Assembly (NCBI GenBank): GCA_029945945.1
Contig: JAQSDM010000011.1
Location: 124,001-188,000 of the forward strand
Direction of reading: 5' to 3'
DNA: 64,000 bases
Source of the DNA: Algoriphagus sp.
GTDB lineage: Bacteria; Bacteroidota; Bacteroidia; Cytophagales; Cyclobacteriaceae
Under the pieces are notes generated by a model. That model ran no database searches, had not been told where the DNA came from, and saw nothing but the letters and a program-made list of their open reading frames with translations. This document shows, piece by piece, positions 43,321-52,416 of this stretch; position 1 is the stretch's first letter, and the number at the start of each line of letters is the position of its first letter. A program made the position numbers and the translations under genes.

Positions 43321-45777
43321 TTACTCGCTTCTTAAAGAATTTATAGGATTTGCTCTTGCTGCTTTGATGGATTGCATTCCAATTACCAGCCAGGCTACCA
43401 GCATAACCACGCTTGCTGAAAAAAGAAAAATCTCCCATCCAAGGTCAATCCTGAATTGGTAATCTTCCAGCCATTGACTCATTCCATACCAAGCCAATGG
43501 AGCCGCGAAAACGAAAGCAATCAATACCAGCTTTGTAAATTCCCTGGACAATAGAAAAACGATACCGCCCACGCTTGCACCAAGGGCTTTTCTGATTCCA
43601 ATTTCCTTTCTTCTCTGTTCGGCGGTAAAGGAGGTCAGGGCAAATAACCCAAGGCAGGCAATGAAGATGGCAAAAACTGTAAATGCTGCAAAGACTTTTC
43701 CGATCCTTGTTTCCGATTTATACATTTCGCCAAATCGCTCATCTAAAAATGAATAGTTAAACGGCTGTCCGGGGGCCATTGCTTTCCATTTTGATTCAAT
43801 AATATCAATCACCTCCTCCGTATCGTTGGCATTAAACCGGAAAGAAGCATAGCCCTGGGGCTTTCGGTCAAGAAAAATCATTACCGCACCGATATTTTCT
43901 TTGAGTGATTCGAAGTGAAAATTTTCGACAACACCTATGACTGTTTTGTATTCAAATTCTTCCATATTAATCCCGTCAGTGTTATTCCCCATAAAACTGG
44001 CAATTCGCTGTCCCACTGGATTCCCATCAAAGTTTAAGCTCTTCAAGGCTGTTTCATTCAAAATCACACCCGAGGAATCCGAGGGAAAATCCATTGAAAA
44101 ATCCCTTCCGTCAATGATCTTCATTCCCAAAGTATTGATGTAGTCAATATCTACTGACCAATTCTGTATACTCACCAAATTCTCCTGCTGCTTGGGATCT
44201 CTGCCTTCTGCCCACCATGGAGTGTCCGATCTCCAGGTTCCAGATACTGGAAGAAACCCGCTAAAGGTTCCTTTTTCGATCAGTGAGTTTTGAACAATCG
44301 ATTCTTTAAAAGACTGAGCCTGATCTCCAAGTGCATAAATATCTTCAATCATCACCACCTGATCTTTGTTGAACCCAAGTTCCTTTTCCTGGATATAGCT
44401 GATCTGGCTAAACACCGATACCGTGGCAATAATCAGAATTATGGAAACGGCAAACTGAAAAACAACCAACGTGCTGCGGACAGACCCGCTCTTCATTCCA
44501 CCTGAAAGATTGCCTTTCAAAACTTTTGCTGGCTCGAAAGCAGAGAGAAAAAAGGAAGGATAAATCCCTGCTAAAAGCCCTACAAACAATGCTCCAACAA
44601 ATAATATCAAGTAGAACCCAAAATCTGTGAAGGGGATTTCTAAGGATCGGCCTGAAAGTTCATTGAAAAATGGAAGCAAAAGACTCGCTATGAAAAGGGC
44701 AAAAGCAAAGGAAACCAAGCTCACCAAAAAGGTCTCAGCCAAAAACTGCACCTTCAAATCCATCTTACTTGAACCTAAGGCCTTCCGAACACCCACTTCT
44801 TTGGCCCGGCTGGATGACCTTGCCGTAGACAGGTTCATAAAATTGATACAGGCTAAAAGAAGAATGAAAAGTGCAACTGCTACAAACATGTAGATGTAAG
44901 TAATACTAAAGTTGGGTTCGAACTCTCCCTGGAGATTACTTTTCAAATGGATGTCCCGGAGATTCTGCACACTGTATTCAATCATATTTCCTGAAGATTG
45001 AAATTCCTCCATGGTAAAATCTTCTCCCATTACCTGGGCCAAAGCAGGCTCAATGTGCTTAGCTATCAATTGCTTGAATTTATCATTCAACCCCGAAGGA
45101 TCTGATCCCTCTCGCAGCAACAAATAGGTCTGAAAATTATTACCAAGCCAAAAAGGGGATTTTGCCTCTTCTAATCCTTCCGCAGAAAGGATCAGGTCAA
45201 AGTGAAAATGACTGTTTGCTGGCATATCTTCATAAACAGCTGTGATTTTGAAATCAGATTCGTTGTCTAATATCAGACTCTTACCAACTGCACTTTCATT
45301 TGGAAAAAACTTATCGGCAGTTTTCTTACTGATTGCCATAGTTTGGGGCTCATCCAACACTCCTTCGGGACTGCCGTCAATCAAAGGGACAGTGAAAATT
45401 TTGAAAAAGTCTTTTCCTGCATAAATGACATTGCTTTCTTTGATATTATCGTCTTCCCTTTTGACTAAAAAGGATCCTCTTTGCCTGAAATGTACCGCTG
45501 CTTCCACCTCAGGAAAGTCGAAGGGCAAGGCTTCTGCCATTGGTGCCGGAACAATCGCCAAATTCAAATCATTACCCCCAAAAATTATATGTGAATTGAC
45601 TCTGTATATCCTGTCCGCAAATGCGTGGTGTTTATCGTAACTCATTTCATTTGATAAAAACAAAGCAATGATGATACAAATCGCTATTCCTAATGAAAGA
45701 CCCAGGACATTGATAAATGAAATCGTCTTAGTTTTCAAAAAGCTTCTAATCGCGGTCTTGAATATATTTTCAAACAT
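43321..45777 (-). CDS. FtsX/MacB-type ABC permease without adjacent ATPase
   Basis: An 818-residue membrane protein. MacB-like N-terminal part: helix 1 in SFINVLGLSLGIAICIIIALF, then a periplasmic domain to about residue 280. Two FtsX-type helix blocks follow: FVAVALFILLLACINFMNLS with RSSRAKEVGVRKALGSS, and FAIFIACLGLFALTSFTAEQ with RRKEIGIRKALGAS. This double-permease form is frequent in Bacteroidota. No ATPase lies next to it, so the partner must be encoded elsewhere. Its role could be lipoprotein, peptide or stress-related export. Confidence 0.88.
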   Translation of the reverse strand: MFENIFKTAIRSFLKTKTISFINVLGLSLGIAICIIIALFLSNEMSYDKHHAFADRIYRVNSHIIFGGNDLNLAIVPAPMAEALPFDFPEVEAAVHFRQRGSFLVKREDDNIKESNVIYAGKDFFKIFTVPLIDGSPEGVLDEPQTMAISKKTADKFFPNESAVGKSLILDNESDFKITAVYEDMPANSHFHFDLILSAEGLEEAKSPFWLGNNFQTYLLLREGSDPSGLNDKFKQLIAKHIEPALAQVMGEDFTMEEFQSSGNMIEYSVQNLRDIHLKSNLQGEFEPNFSITYIYMFVAVALFILLLACINFMNLSTARSSSRAKEVGVRKALGSSKMDLKVQFLAETFLVSLVSFAFALFIASLLLPFFNELSGRSLEIPFTDFGFYLILFVGALFVGLLAGIYPSFFLSAFEPAKVLKGNLSGGMKSGSVRSTLVVFQFAVSIILIIATVSVFSQISYIQEKELGFNKDQVVMIEDIYALGDQAQSFKESIVQNSLIEKGTFSGFLPVSGTWRSDTPWWAEGRDPKQQENLVSIQNWSVDIDYINTLGMKIIDGRDFSMDFPSDSSGVILNETALKSLNFDGNPVGQRIASFMGNNTDGINMEEFEYKTVIGVVENFHFESLKENIGAVMIFLDRKPQGYASFRFNANDTEEVIDIIESKWKAMAPGQPFNYSFLDERFGEMYKSETRIGKVFAAFTVFAIFIACLGLFALTSFTAEQRRKEIGIRKALGASVGGIVFLLSREFTKLVLIAFVFAAPLAWYGMSQWLEDYQFRIDLGWEIFLFSASVVMLVAWLVIGMQSIKAARANPINSLRSE

Positions 45778-46079
45778 ACATTTTTAGCTTTTTCTATGAA
45801 TTAGAGTTTTCCCTCAAACTTCCACTTCTATGCCAAATAAAACACCCCCTGATCTCTCTAAAAGTGAGTTTTTTACCAGAACAAAGAAATTTTAATCGTA
45901 CACAGTTGTTCGTATACGGTCGATTAAAAGGAGAAATTTATTGGATGATTTGTATTTCTATAAAATATTTCTTCCATAAAAAACCATGACAGGAGTCATA
46001 AATTTTTTAAGATTCATTCTATATTTTCGTTATCTGATTCAGATCCAAAAAGTAGATTTTTAAAACTTAAAAACGGACC
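45778..46079. other. 302-base divergent intergenic region
   Basis: It separates the permease (minus) from the universal stress protein gene (plus) and has no open frame worth calling. It holds the inverted repeat at 45890-45929 and an A/T-rich stretch (about 45955-46075) that would suit promoter and leader of the stress gene. Confidence 0.7.
45890..45929. promoter_or_regulatory. candidate operator: 9-bp inverted repeat with inner palindrome
   Basis: Exact arms ttttaatcg (45890-45898) and cgattaaaa (45921-45929) are separated by 22 bases. Inside, cgtatacg (45911-45918) is a perfect 8-base palindrome. The site lies midway between the divergent permease and universal stress protein genes. Confidence 0.5.
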
Positions 46080-46889
46080 ATGAAAAAGATCCTAGTCCCA
46101 ACCGATTTTTCCGAAAATGCCAATCTCGCTTTGAGGCATGCCATTCAGGTTGCCAATAAATTCGGAGCAACCCTATACATTCTGCATGCATATCTGGTCG
46201 CAACGAGCACTGGCAATTTGGTTTCCATCGATCATATTGTGAAGGCAGATCGCGAAGAAGAGCTTGCTGCGCTGATTAGTGAAATCAAACCTTTATTGGA
46301 CCCAAAAACTCAAATTGTAAGCCAGGTGATTAAAGGCATCTCTGTCGAAAGCATTTGTAATGCTGCTGAAAAATTGAAAGTTGACATTATTATCATGGGC
46401 ACCAAAGGAGCCGACGGTATGAAAAAGATATTTTTGGGCAGCACTGCAAGCAATGTAATCCTGCATACTACAATCCCGGTTTTAGTAATCCCAAGTGTAT
46501 TCGAAAGCTTCAAAATATCGAATATTACCCTTGCATTGGACGATAAAGAAATTGAAGATTCTACTGTTTTGAAACCAATTTTGGATTTTATAAAAGGATT
46601 CGATGCAGTACTTGATCTGCTTTCAGTCATTGATGAAGATCACCCCAAAGCCAAAATTGACCGAAATCTGGAAGAATATTTCAACAAGGAAGGCGTGACT
46701 TACACCTACTTTATCGTAAAGGCTCCAAACATAGTGGAGGGAATCCGGAAATTTGTAGCCAGGGAAAGTTCAGATATGCTTTGCTTGATACATCATTCCC
46801 GAGGCTTCTTTCAAAACATCTTCGGTGCAAGCGTAACCAAGGAAATGACCTTTGACTCAAGTGTTCCAATCTTAGTTTTGCGTGGGTAA
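46080..46889 (+). CDS. universal stress protein with two Usp domains
   Basis: A 269-residue protein. The first domain (about 1-140) opens with KKILVPTDFSENANLAL and carries the ATP-binding G-x2-G-x9-G-[ST] region in GTKGADGMKKIFLGSTASN. The second domain (about 148-269) begins at ISNITLALDD and keeps the fold, but its glycine loop is degraded (HHSRGFFQNIFGASVTKE), so it probably does not bind ATP in the same way. The role is stress adaptation, mechanism unknown. It is followed after 19 bases by the convergent DUF4249 gene. Confidence 0.9.
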   Translation: MKKILVPTDFSENANLALRHAIQVANKFGATLYILHAYLVATSTGNLVSIDHIVKADREEELAALISEIKPLLDPKTQIVSQVIKGISVESICNAAEKLKVDIIIMGTKGADGMKKIFLGSTASNVILHTTIPVLVIPSVFESFKISNITLALDDKEIEDSTVLKPILDFIKGFDAVLDLLSVIDEDHPKAKIDRNLEEYFNKEGVTYTYFIVKAPNIVEGIRKFVARESSDMLCLIHHSRGFFQNIFGASVTKEMTFDSSVPILVLRG

Positions 46890-46908
46890 AGCCGACTTAC
46901 AGTTTTCC

Positions 46909-48009
46909 TCAGTCGTCAAACCACCAATGAGGCGTGTCATTCGTACTGTTTGGAAAAGCGCTGCATCGTAAACAGGTTGTGGGATACTTCTCAAGCTGCT
47001 TCCCCGGTTCATATGTACAAACCTCCGAAACAAAGAAAGGCACATCCGCTTTTGTCGTGTAAATCCTCTGCTGACTGACTCTCGCAAGCTCAAAATACCC
47101 CAAAACGATGTCATCCGGATCAGAAGCATTTGAAATATTCCCACGAATCGGTGCCGGAGGTGAATCAAATACAGAACCAGTATTATTGACCAATTCCCGC
47201 ACTTTTCTCCAATAATCGTAAGATGGCTTGTTGATGCTTGTTTGGCGGACATTGAAATAATGCCGGCTCAGGAAGGAATCATCGATCATCCGTTCGGCAA
47301 CTATCTGGGTAGAAGTTCCTCCTGGTCGATTGATCTGATCACCATTGAGCAGGGAAATCCGCTCAGGATCCGGAAAACCAAACACGTAGCAATCCGGCGG
47401 AGGAGTGTTAAATGGATTTGGGAAGAAAGTCAGATTCCAATAATAAGCCTCGTCCACATCCCATCGAAAATAATATCCTCCAACCTGCTCCGGCAGGGTA
47501 ACCTGAGTTTCAATCGTAATAAAAGCTGTCTCGGGCTGACCGGCGACTTCCCCGCGGGTGAAAGAATAACTCAATCGATCCTCTCCTACAAATCCCGGAA
47601 TCATTTCGGGTTCGGAGCGATAGGTTTTACCCTGAATCTCAATTTCAATATGGTATTTTACGCCTTCTTCAATCTGGTCAAAATCGCTCAATTGATATTT
47701 CCCAGCTTCCACTTCCTTATAGAACCACCGACTGTTTTTATCATTTACCAAAAAGACATTTGCGTTGATGACAGGTCTTGGTAAGTCATTCAAGACATAA
47801 TATTGTCCTGACAAAAGCGGCTCCCTATCCTTGGAAGAAGTCTCCGAAAGAAACACAAACTGCTCCTCGTCCAGATTTGTCAGCTGCCCCGAAACAATCA
47901 GCTTTTCTACTCCCTTGTTTAAAGGAAAATCAATTCGCTCCACGCAGGAAAAAGTGGAAATAATTGTAACAATCAAAAAACCGAAAAACCGCTGCATCAC
48001 CTTATTCAT
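46909..48009 (-). CDS. DUF4249 family lipoprotein
   Basis: A 366-residue protein from the ATG at 48009 (MNKVMQRFFGFLIVTIISTFSC), a lipoprotein signal. The early part (VEKLIVSGQLTN) and the C-terminal CEPGKQLEKYPTTCLRC, then HWWFDD, are typical of DUF4249 proteins, which sit beside TonB-dependent receptors in Bacteroidota. The start overlaps the receptor stop by 8 bases, so both are one operon. It is likely an outer-membrane accessory lipoprotein; its ligand is unknown. Confidence 0.85.
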   Translation of the reverse strand: MNKVMQRFFGFLIVTIISTFSCVERIDFPLNKGVEKLIVSGQLTNLDEEQFVFLSETSSKDREPLLSGQYYVLNDLPRPVINANVFLVNDKNSRWFYKEVEAGKYQLSDFDQIEEGVKYHIEIEIQGKTYRSEPEMIPGFVGEDRLSYSFTRGEVAGQPETAFITIETQVTLPEQVGGYYFRWDVDEAYYWNLTFFPNPFNTPPPDCYVFGFPDPERISLLNGDQINRPGGTSTQIVAERMIDDSFLSRHYFNVRQTSINKPSYDYWRKVRELVNNTGSVFDSPPAPIRGNISNASDPDDIVLGYFELARVSQQRIYTTKADVPFFVSEVCTYEPGKQLEKYPTTCLRCSAFPNSTNDTPHWWFDD

Positions 48010-50416
48010 TTTCACCTCCCCCAAACTGAATACTGTAAGTCACTGATGGAAAAATCGCTCCCAAAATAGCTAATCGATAGGGCCTTAATTGCTGCGAATC
48101 CCCATCTTTTTGCCAAAAAATGGAGTAGGCATTTTTCCTTCCAAGCAAATTGTAGATACTGAAATTCAGGCTGTCCCCTTTCTTGGAAAATACTTTTTCG
48201 ACCGTGTAGGAAACGTCCACGCGGAAGTAATCCGGAATCCTGTATTCATTGCGCCCGCTGTATTCCGGCACAATCAATCCTCCCAATAGGTAGCTTGAAT
48301 TTACCGCATTGATCGGTCGGCCCGTGGCATAGTTTACAGTAAAATTGAATAGGCCCCGCGGGTACATTTTGCGGCTGAAAATGAAATTTACCTCATGCGG
48401 TTTATCGTAATTAGAAGGATACCACTCTCCTCCGTTGATTTGCTCCTCGGGATATTGTCCGGTGCTGCGAAAGAAAGATCTGGAGTACGTATAAGCAATC
48501 CATCCTGTCGCCACGCCCAGATTTTTCTTGATCAGAAACTCTCCTCCATAGGCTTTCCCTTCACCGAAAACCAACTCCGTCTCCATATGTGGATTCAGGA
48601 AAATATTTGCAAAATCACGATACTCGACCTGATTTTGAGTAATCCGGTAAAATCCATCTGCAGAAAACTCCCAGCGATTGTCTTTTGAATTCTTAAAGAT
48701 TCCGAGGGAAAAACTATCAGATTGCTGGGGCGGAATGTATTTGGTGCTCAGCTGCCAAAGATCAATGGGAGTCGGACCAAACGTATTGGAAACAGACTGA
48801 ATGTATTGGAAAAGCCTGGCATAGCTGGTTTTGAGTGAAATAGTTTCGTTTAAATTATGGCGAAGGGAAATTCTGGGTTCCAGTCCAGAATAGCTTTGAA
48901 TTTCTCCACTTTTGAATGGAGTGCTCCCTTTGATCCGATCCTCGGTAATAGCCCCTATTTCCTGGTATTGATAGACTGTGTCCGGAGCGAGCTGACTGTA
49001 TGTAGAATACCTCAATCCTCCAACCAATCCAGTCTTCTCACTTATTTCCCATTCAAGGGAAGCAAAAACTGAGAATTCGATCCCTCTTTCTTTGCCTACT
49101 TGCTCTGTTTGAATTGAACTTTGGGAATTATATGGACTGAGTTTTTCGGGTTTTCCCTTGTAATAAATACTTTCCACGCCGCTTGTGATTGCAAGTTTAT
49201 CATTTGCCCAAGTAGCTGAAGCTTTCCCTTGCTGGTAGTTCATTCCGTTATCCACCCGAGCCGCATCGATTCCCTCCGGGTCAAAAAACGCATTCTTGAA
49301 ATTACCATCAGCAAGCAAAACAGAGACAGAAAGATTTTCTCCCAGGATGCCTTTGTAATTGAGCGAACTTACCCGATTGGCCCAGTCGTACCCAAACTCT
49401 TCTGAAAACTTGAAGTAATCACTCGTCAAAAGTGTGTTAAGCGTCAGGTTATGACCTTTGGAAATCTCCCAGGAAAGTCCGGCATAGGCATCGTAAAAAT
49501 TCAGCTTACTGTTTTGAATATCAAAGTCTTGGGCTTGATTCAGAAGCCAATTGGTATTGGAAATTCTTCCTCCCAAAATCAAGCTTACTTTATCTTTTGC
49601 CAGTGGTCCTTCTATCAAAAGCCTGCCATTGGAAGTGCCGATTCCGACCTGACCACCCCAGTTTTGCTTGTCTCCTTCTTTCATTCGGATATCCAAAGCC
49701 GATCCTGCTCTTCCACCGTAATTGGCAGGTAGATTCCCTTTGTACAGTGTAAAAGTCTCGCTCACATCCGCGTTGAAAGCGGAAAGAAAACCCAGGGCAT
49801 GGTTTGAACTCAACACCAAAGCCTCGTTCATAAGAAGCAGATTTTGGTCAGTTTTGGCACCGCGAACATTGATTCCGGAAGTCCCTTCTCCGACCGAACT
49901 CACACCGGGAAGCATCTGCAAACCTTTGAAAATATCCGCCTCCCCAAGAAACGAAGGAATCGCCTGAAGCTCTCTTGCTGTCAGTTTTGTCACTCCTGTG
50001 ATAGGATCACGAACGTTTCGATTCGGCTGATCCGATAGCACGACGACACCTTCGAGTTCGTAGCTTTTTTCCTCCAAACTCAGATTGATCACTCCATTGT
50101 CATAAAGTGTGACTTGGGTGAAAACCGGGATTTTGGAGATATGACGAAAAGTAACTTTATGGAGTCCTGGTGAAATATTGAGCAGATAAGTTCCAAATCG
50201 ATCTGTACTTATTCCCGTAAAAATTCCATCCAGATGAATCCCAACTCCCTGAACAGGTTCCCGGGTAATCTTATCCGTAATTTTTCCAGTTAACACATAA
50301 GTTGCCGGGAGCTTACCTTCATTTTTTCCAAAAGAAAAACTGAGCGAATCAGTCTGGGAAAAAGCTTGAACAGTTATGAAAAAGCAGAAGCTAAAAAGGA
50401 AACTCAATTTTCGCAT
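48002..50416 (-). CDS. TonB-dependent receptor with carboxypeptidase-like N-domain
   Basis: About 804 residues from the ATG at 50416 (MRKLSFLFSFCFFITVQAFS, signal peptide); a longer frame to 50491 lacks a signal. First a CarboxypepD-regulatory-like domain (VLTGKITDKITREPVQGVGI), then the plug (KGLQMLPGVSSVGEGTSGIN, VRGAKTDQNLLL) and a beta-barrel ending in SVTYSIQFGG. It imports an unknown ligand through the outer membrane using TonB energy. Pairing with DUF4249 rather than SusD argues against a standard glycan Sus system. Confidence 0.9.
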   Translation of the reverse strand: MRKLSFLFSFCFFITVQAFSQTDSLSFSFGKNEGKLPATYVLTGKITDKITREPVQGVGIHLDGIFTGISTDRFGTYLLNISPGLHKVTFRHISKIPVFTQVTLYDNGVINLSLEEKSYELEGVVVLSDQPNRNVRDPITGVTKLTARELQAIPSFLGEADIFKGLQMLPGVSSVGEGTSGINVRGAKTDQNLLLMNEALVLSSNHALGFLSAFNADVSETFTLYKGNLPANYGGRAGSALDIRMKEGDKQNWGGQVGIGTSNGRLLIEGPLAKDKVSLILGGRISNTNWLLNQAQDFDIQNSKLNFYDAYAGLSWEISKGHNLTLNTLLTSDYFKFSEEFGYDWANRVSSLNYKGILGENLSVSVLLADGNFKNAFFDPEGIDAARVDNGMNYQQGKASATWANDKLAITSGVESIYYKGKPEKLSPYNSQSSIQTEQVGKERGIEFSVFASLEWEISEKTGLVGGLRYSTYSQLAPDTVYQYQEIGAITEDRIKGSTPFKSGEIQSYSGLEPRISLRHNLNETISLKTSYARLFQYIQSVSNTFGPTPIDLWQLSTKYIPPQQSDSFSLGIFKNSKDNRWEFSADGFYRITQNQVEYRDFANIFLNPHMETELVFGEGKAYGGEFLIKKNLGVATGWIAYTYSRSFFRSTGQYPEEQINGGEWYPSNYDKPHEVNFIFSRKMYPRGLFNFTVNYATGRPINAVNSSYLLGGLIVPEYSGRNEYRIPDYFRVDVSYTVEKVFSKKGDSLNFSIYNLLGRKNAYSIFWQKDGDSQQLRPYRLAILGAIFPSVTYSIQFGGGENE

Positions 50417-50498
50417 AGAGCCCAAAATAGGGTAAATTTTTAAAAATTCGAACGATTTAAGTGTAAACGAAGTCGATTTGATTTCGTTCATTGCATTT

Positions 50499-50969
50499 AT
50501 GAAGGGTATAAAAAGACTGTTTTTGCCATTTATTTTAAGTATGACTTTTGCCGGCTGCGCCGAGAAAGTCTATCCGGATCCTTCCGCGTTTGTATTTGGG
50601 AGTTGGTATGGCTTCTGCATCGAGAACTGTATCCATGTCTATAAACTTGAAAATGGAAAGCTTTATCTGGATGATATGAGCACCCGATATCAATCAGAAG
50701 ACATCAGTTTTCAAATGACTCCGCTTGATGAGAAATGGGCTAAAAAGGCTCAGGAACTCTATGAGCTTTTCCCTGCATACCTGAACAAAAATCCTAACAT
50801 GACAATCGGATGCCCGGACTGTCATGATCAGGGAGTTCTTTATCTGGCTTTCGAAGGAAATGAAAAGCCAATCGAATGGAAGATCGATCCGGTGGAAACT
50901 GATTACCCACCAGAAATAGAGATTTTTATGGCTGCAATGAAAGAACTGATTTCGGAATTGCCGAGGTGA
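50499..50969 (+). CDS. hypothetical small lipoprotein
   Basis: About 156 residues from the ATG at 50499 (MKGIKRLFLPFILSMTFAGC, lipobox Cys20). Unrecognised. It has further cysteines in GFCIENCIHVY and a CPDCHDQG segment, a C-x-x-C-H arrangement that could bind metal or even haem, though nothing else suggests a cytochrome. A hairpin lies just upstream at about 50467-50487 (acgaagtc / gatttcgt). It is convergent with the phosphorylase gene, 3 bases apart. Confidence 0.65.
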   Translation: MKGIKRLFLPFILSMTFAGCAEKVYPDPSAFVFGSWYGFCIENCIHVYKLENGKLYLDDMSTRYQSEDISFQMTPLDEKWAKKAQELYELFPAYLNKNPNMTIGCPDCHDQGVLYLAFEGNEKPIEWKIDPVETDYPPEIEIFMAAMKELISELPR

Positions 50970-50972
50970 CTT

Positions 50973-51791
50973 TTACAATCTCCCCACCAATTCTTTCATA
51001 ATTCTGGCCATAATCGGCTCTGCTTTAGCTGCAGCATGTAGCACATCCTGGAGGGTAACATGCTTGATTTTTCCCTCTACTCCAAGATCTGTAATGGCCG
51101 AAATCCCAAAGACTTCGATTCCCATTTGATGCGCAACTACTACTTCCGGAACGGTGCTCATCCCGACTGCGTCTCCTCCGATCAGTCTCATTCTTTTGTA
51201 TTCTGCAGGAGTTTCCAGATTTGGGCCCGGAACGCCGACATACACTCCCGTATGAAGTTTGATTCCCAGTTCTTTTCCGATTTCCAGCGCCTTTTCAATT
51301 AGCCTGTGAGAATAAGCTTCGCTCATATCCGGGAATCTGGGACCAAATTCTTCGGGATTTAGTCCACGGAGCGGACTCTCCGGAAAGAGGTCAATATGAT
51401 CGCTGATCAGCATGACATCTCCAACTTCCTGATCGGGATTTAGTCCTCCGGATGCATTGGATACAAAGAGGTTTTTCACTCCAAGCTTTTTCATCACTCG
51501 GACAGGAAACGTCACTTCCTTCATCGAATAACCTTCGTAATAATGGAATCGGCCTTTCATGGCGACTACTTTTTTCCCGGCAAGCTCCCCAAAAATCAAT
51601 TTTCCTGAATGGCTTTCTACTGTTGAAATCGGGAAATGAGGGATCGTTGAATAGTCAATTTCAAATTCTACATTTATTTGCTCCCCGAGCTTTCCAAGGC
51701 CTGTCCCGAGGATGATCCCTATCGAAGCCGCTCCTGGATGAAGGTTTTGAATAAAATGGGTTGCCTGATTAATTTGATCGAGGTAAGTCAT
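50973..51791 (-). CDS. purine-nucleoside phosphorylase (trimeric type), Asp at the base-recognition Asn
   Basis: A 272-residue enzyme splitting purine nucleosides with phosphate to base and ribose-1-phosphate. Phosphate site: GTGLG (29-33) and KGRFHYYEGY (79-88). The ribose/base region is VGVPGPNLETPAEY with Glu193, the equivalent of Glu201 in mammalian enzymes. At the place of Asn243 the sequence reads ISAITDLG, giving Asp235 (codon complement at 51087-51089). Asp here is expected to relax selectivity toward 6-amino purines. It is monocistronic and divergent from the FMN reductase gene. Confidence 0.93.
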   Translation of the reverse strand: MTYLDQINQATHFIQNLHPGAASIGIILGTGLGKLGEQINVEFEIDYSTIPHFPISTVESHSGKLIFGELAGKKVVAMKGRFHYYEGYSMKEVTFPVRVMKKLGVKNLFVSNASGGLNPDQEVGDVMLISDHIDLFPESPLRGLNPEEFGPRFPDMSEAYSHRLIEKALEIGKELGIKLHTGVYVGVPGPNLETPAEYKRMRLIGGDAVGMSTVPEVVVAHQMGIEVFGISAITDLGVEGKIKHVTLQDVLHAAAKAEPIMARIMKELVGRL

Positions 51792-51888
51792 TGTTGGTAG
51801 TTTATCGAAAGCTTAAAGATATTAATTAAGGGAATGTTCAGAACTTTTACCCCTGCTTGCTTGTATTGCAATCAGAATAATTCTAAAA

Positions 51889-52413
51889 ATGGTTAAAATC
51901 ATCGTCGGGACCAACCGTAAAAACTCGGTTTCCAAAGTAATCGCTCAGGTATACCAATCTATCTTGAAGGAAAGAGGAGTAGAATCCGAAATTCTTGAGC
52001 TGGAGGATCTTCCGATTGACTTTATCGGAACAGCTATGTATGAAAACAGTGGGAAGAATGAAGCATATAATGCCTTTCACGATAAAATAGTTGAAGGTAA
52101 AAAATTCATCTTCATCGTACCTGAATACAATGGATCCTTTCCGGGAATCTTAAAATCTTTTATCGACGGCATGACCTATCCCAATACGTTCAGGAATAAA
52201 AAGTGTGCCTTGGTGGGAATCTCTTCCGGAATAGGCGGGGGTGGCATCGCTTTGAGCCACCTCACCGACATCTTCCATTATCTGGGAATGCATGTCCTTG
52301 CTCTCAAGCCGAAGCTTGCCAAAATCGAGCAAAATATGTCAGATAACCTGCTCACCAACAGGTTGTACGTGGACTTACTGCAAACCCAGGCAGACCAGCT
52401 GCTTGAATTCTAG
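51889..52413 (+). CDS. NADPH-dependent FMN reductase-family protein
   Basis: A 174-residue flavodoxin-like protein. The FMN loop is at GTNRKNSVSKV (about 7-17) and the family signature PEYNGSFPGILKSFID lies in the middle, with SSGIGGGGIAL later. It probably reduces FMN, quinones or azo/nitro compounds; the physiological substrate is unknown. It ends 3 bases before the convergent ftsZ stop. Confidence 0.9.
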   Translation: MVKIIVGTNRKNSVSKVIAQVYQSILKERGVESEILELEDLPIDFIGTAMYENSGKNEAYNAFHDKIVEGKKFIFIVPEYNGSFPGILKSFIDGMTYPNTFRNKKCALVGISSGIGGGGIALSHLTDIFHYLGMHVLALKPKLAKIEQNMSDNLLTNRLYVDLLQTQADQLLEF

Positions 52414-52416
52414 GAT

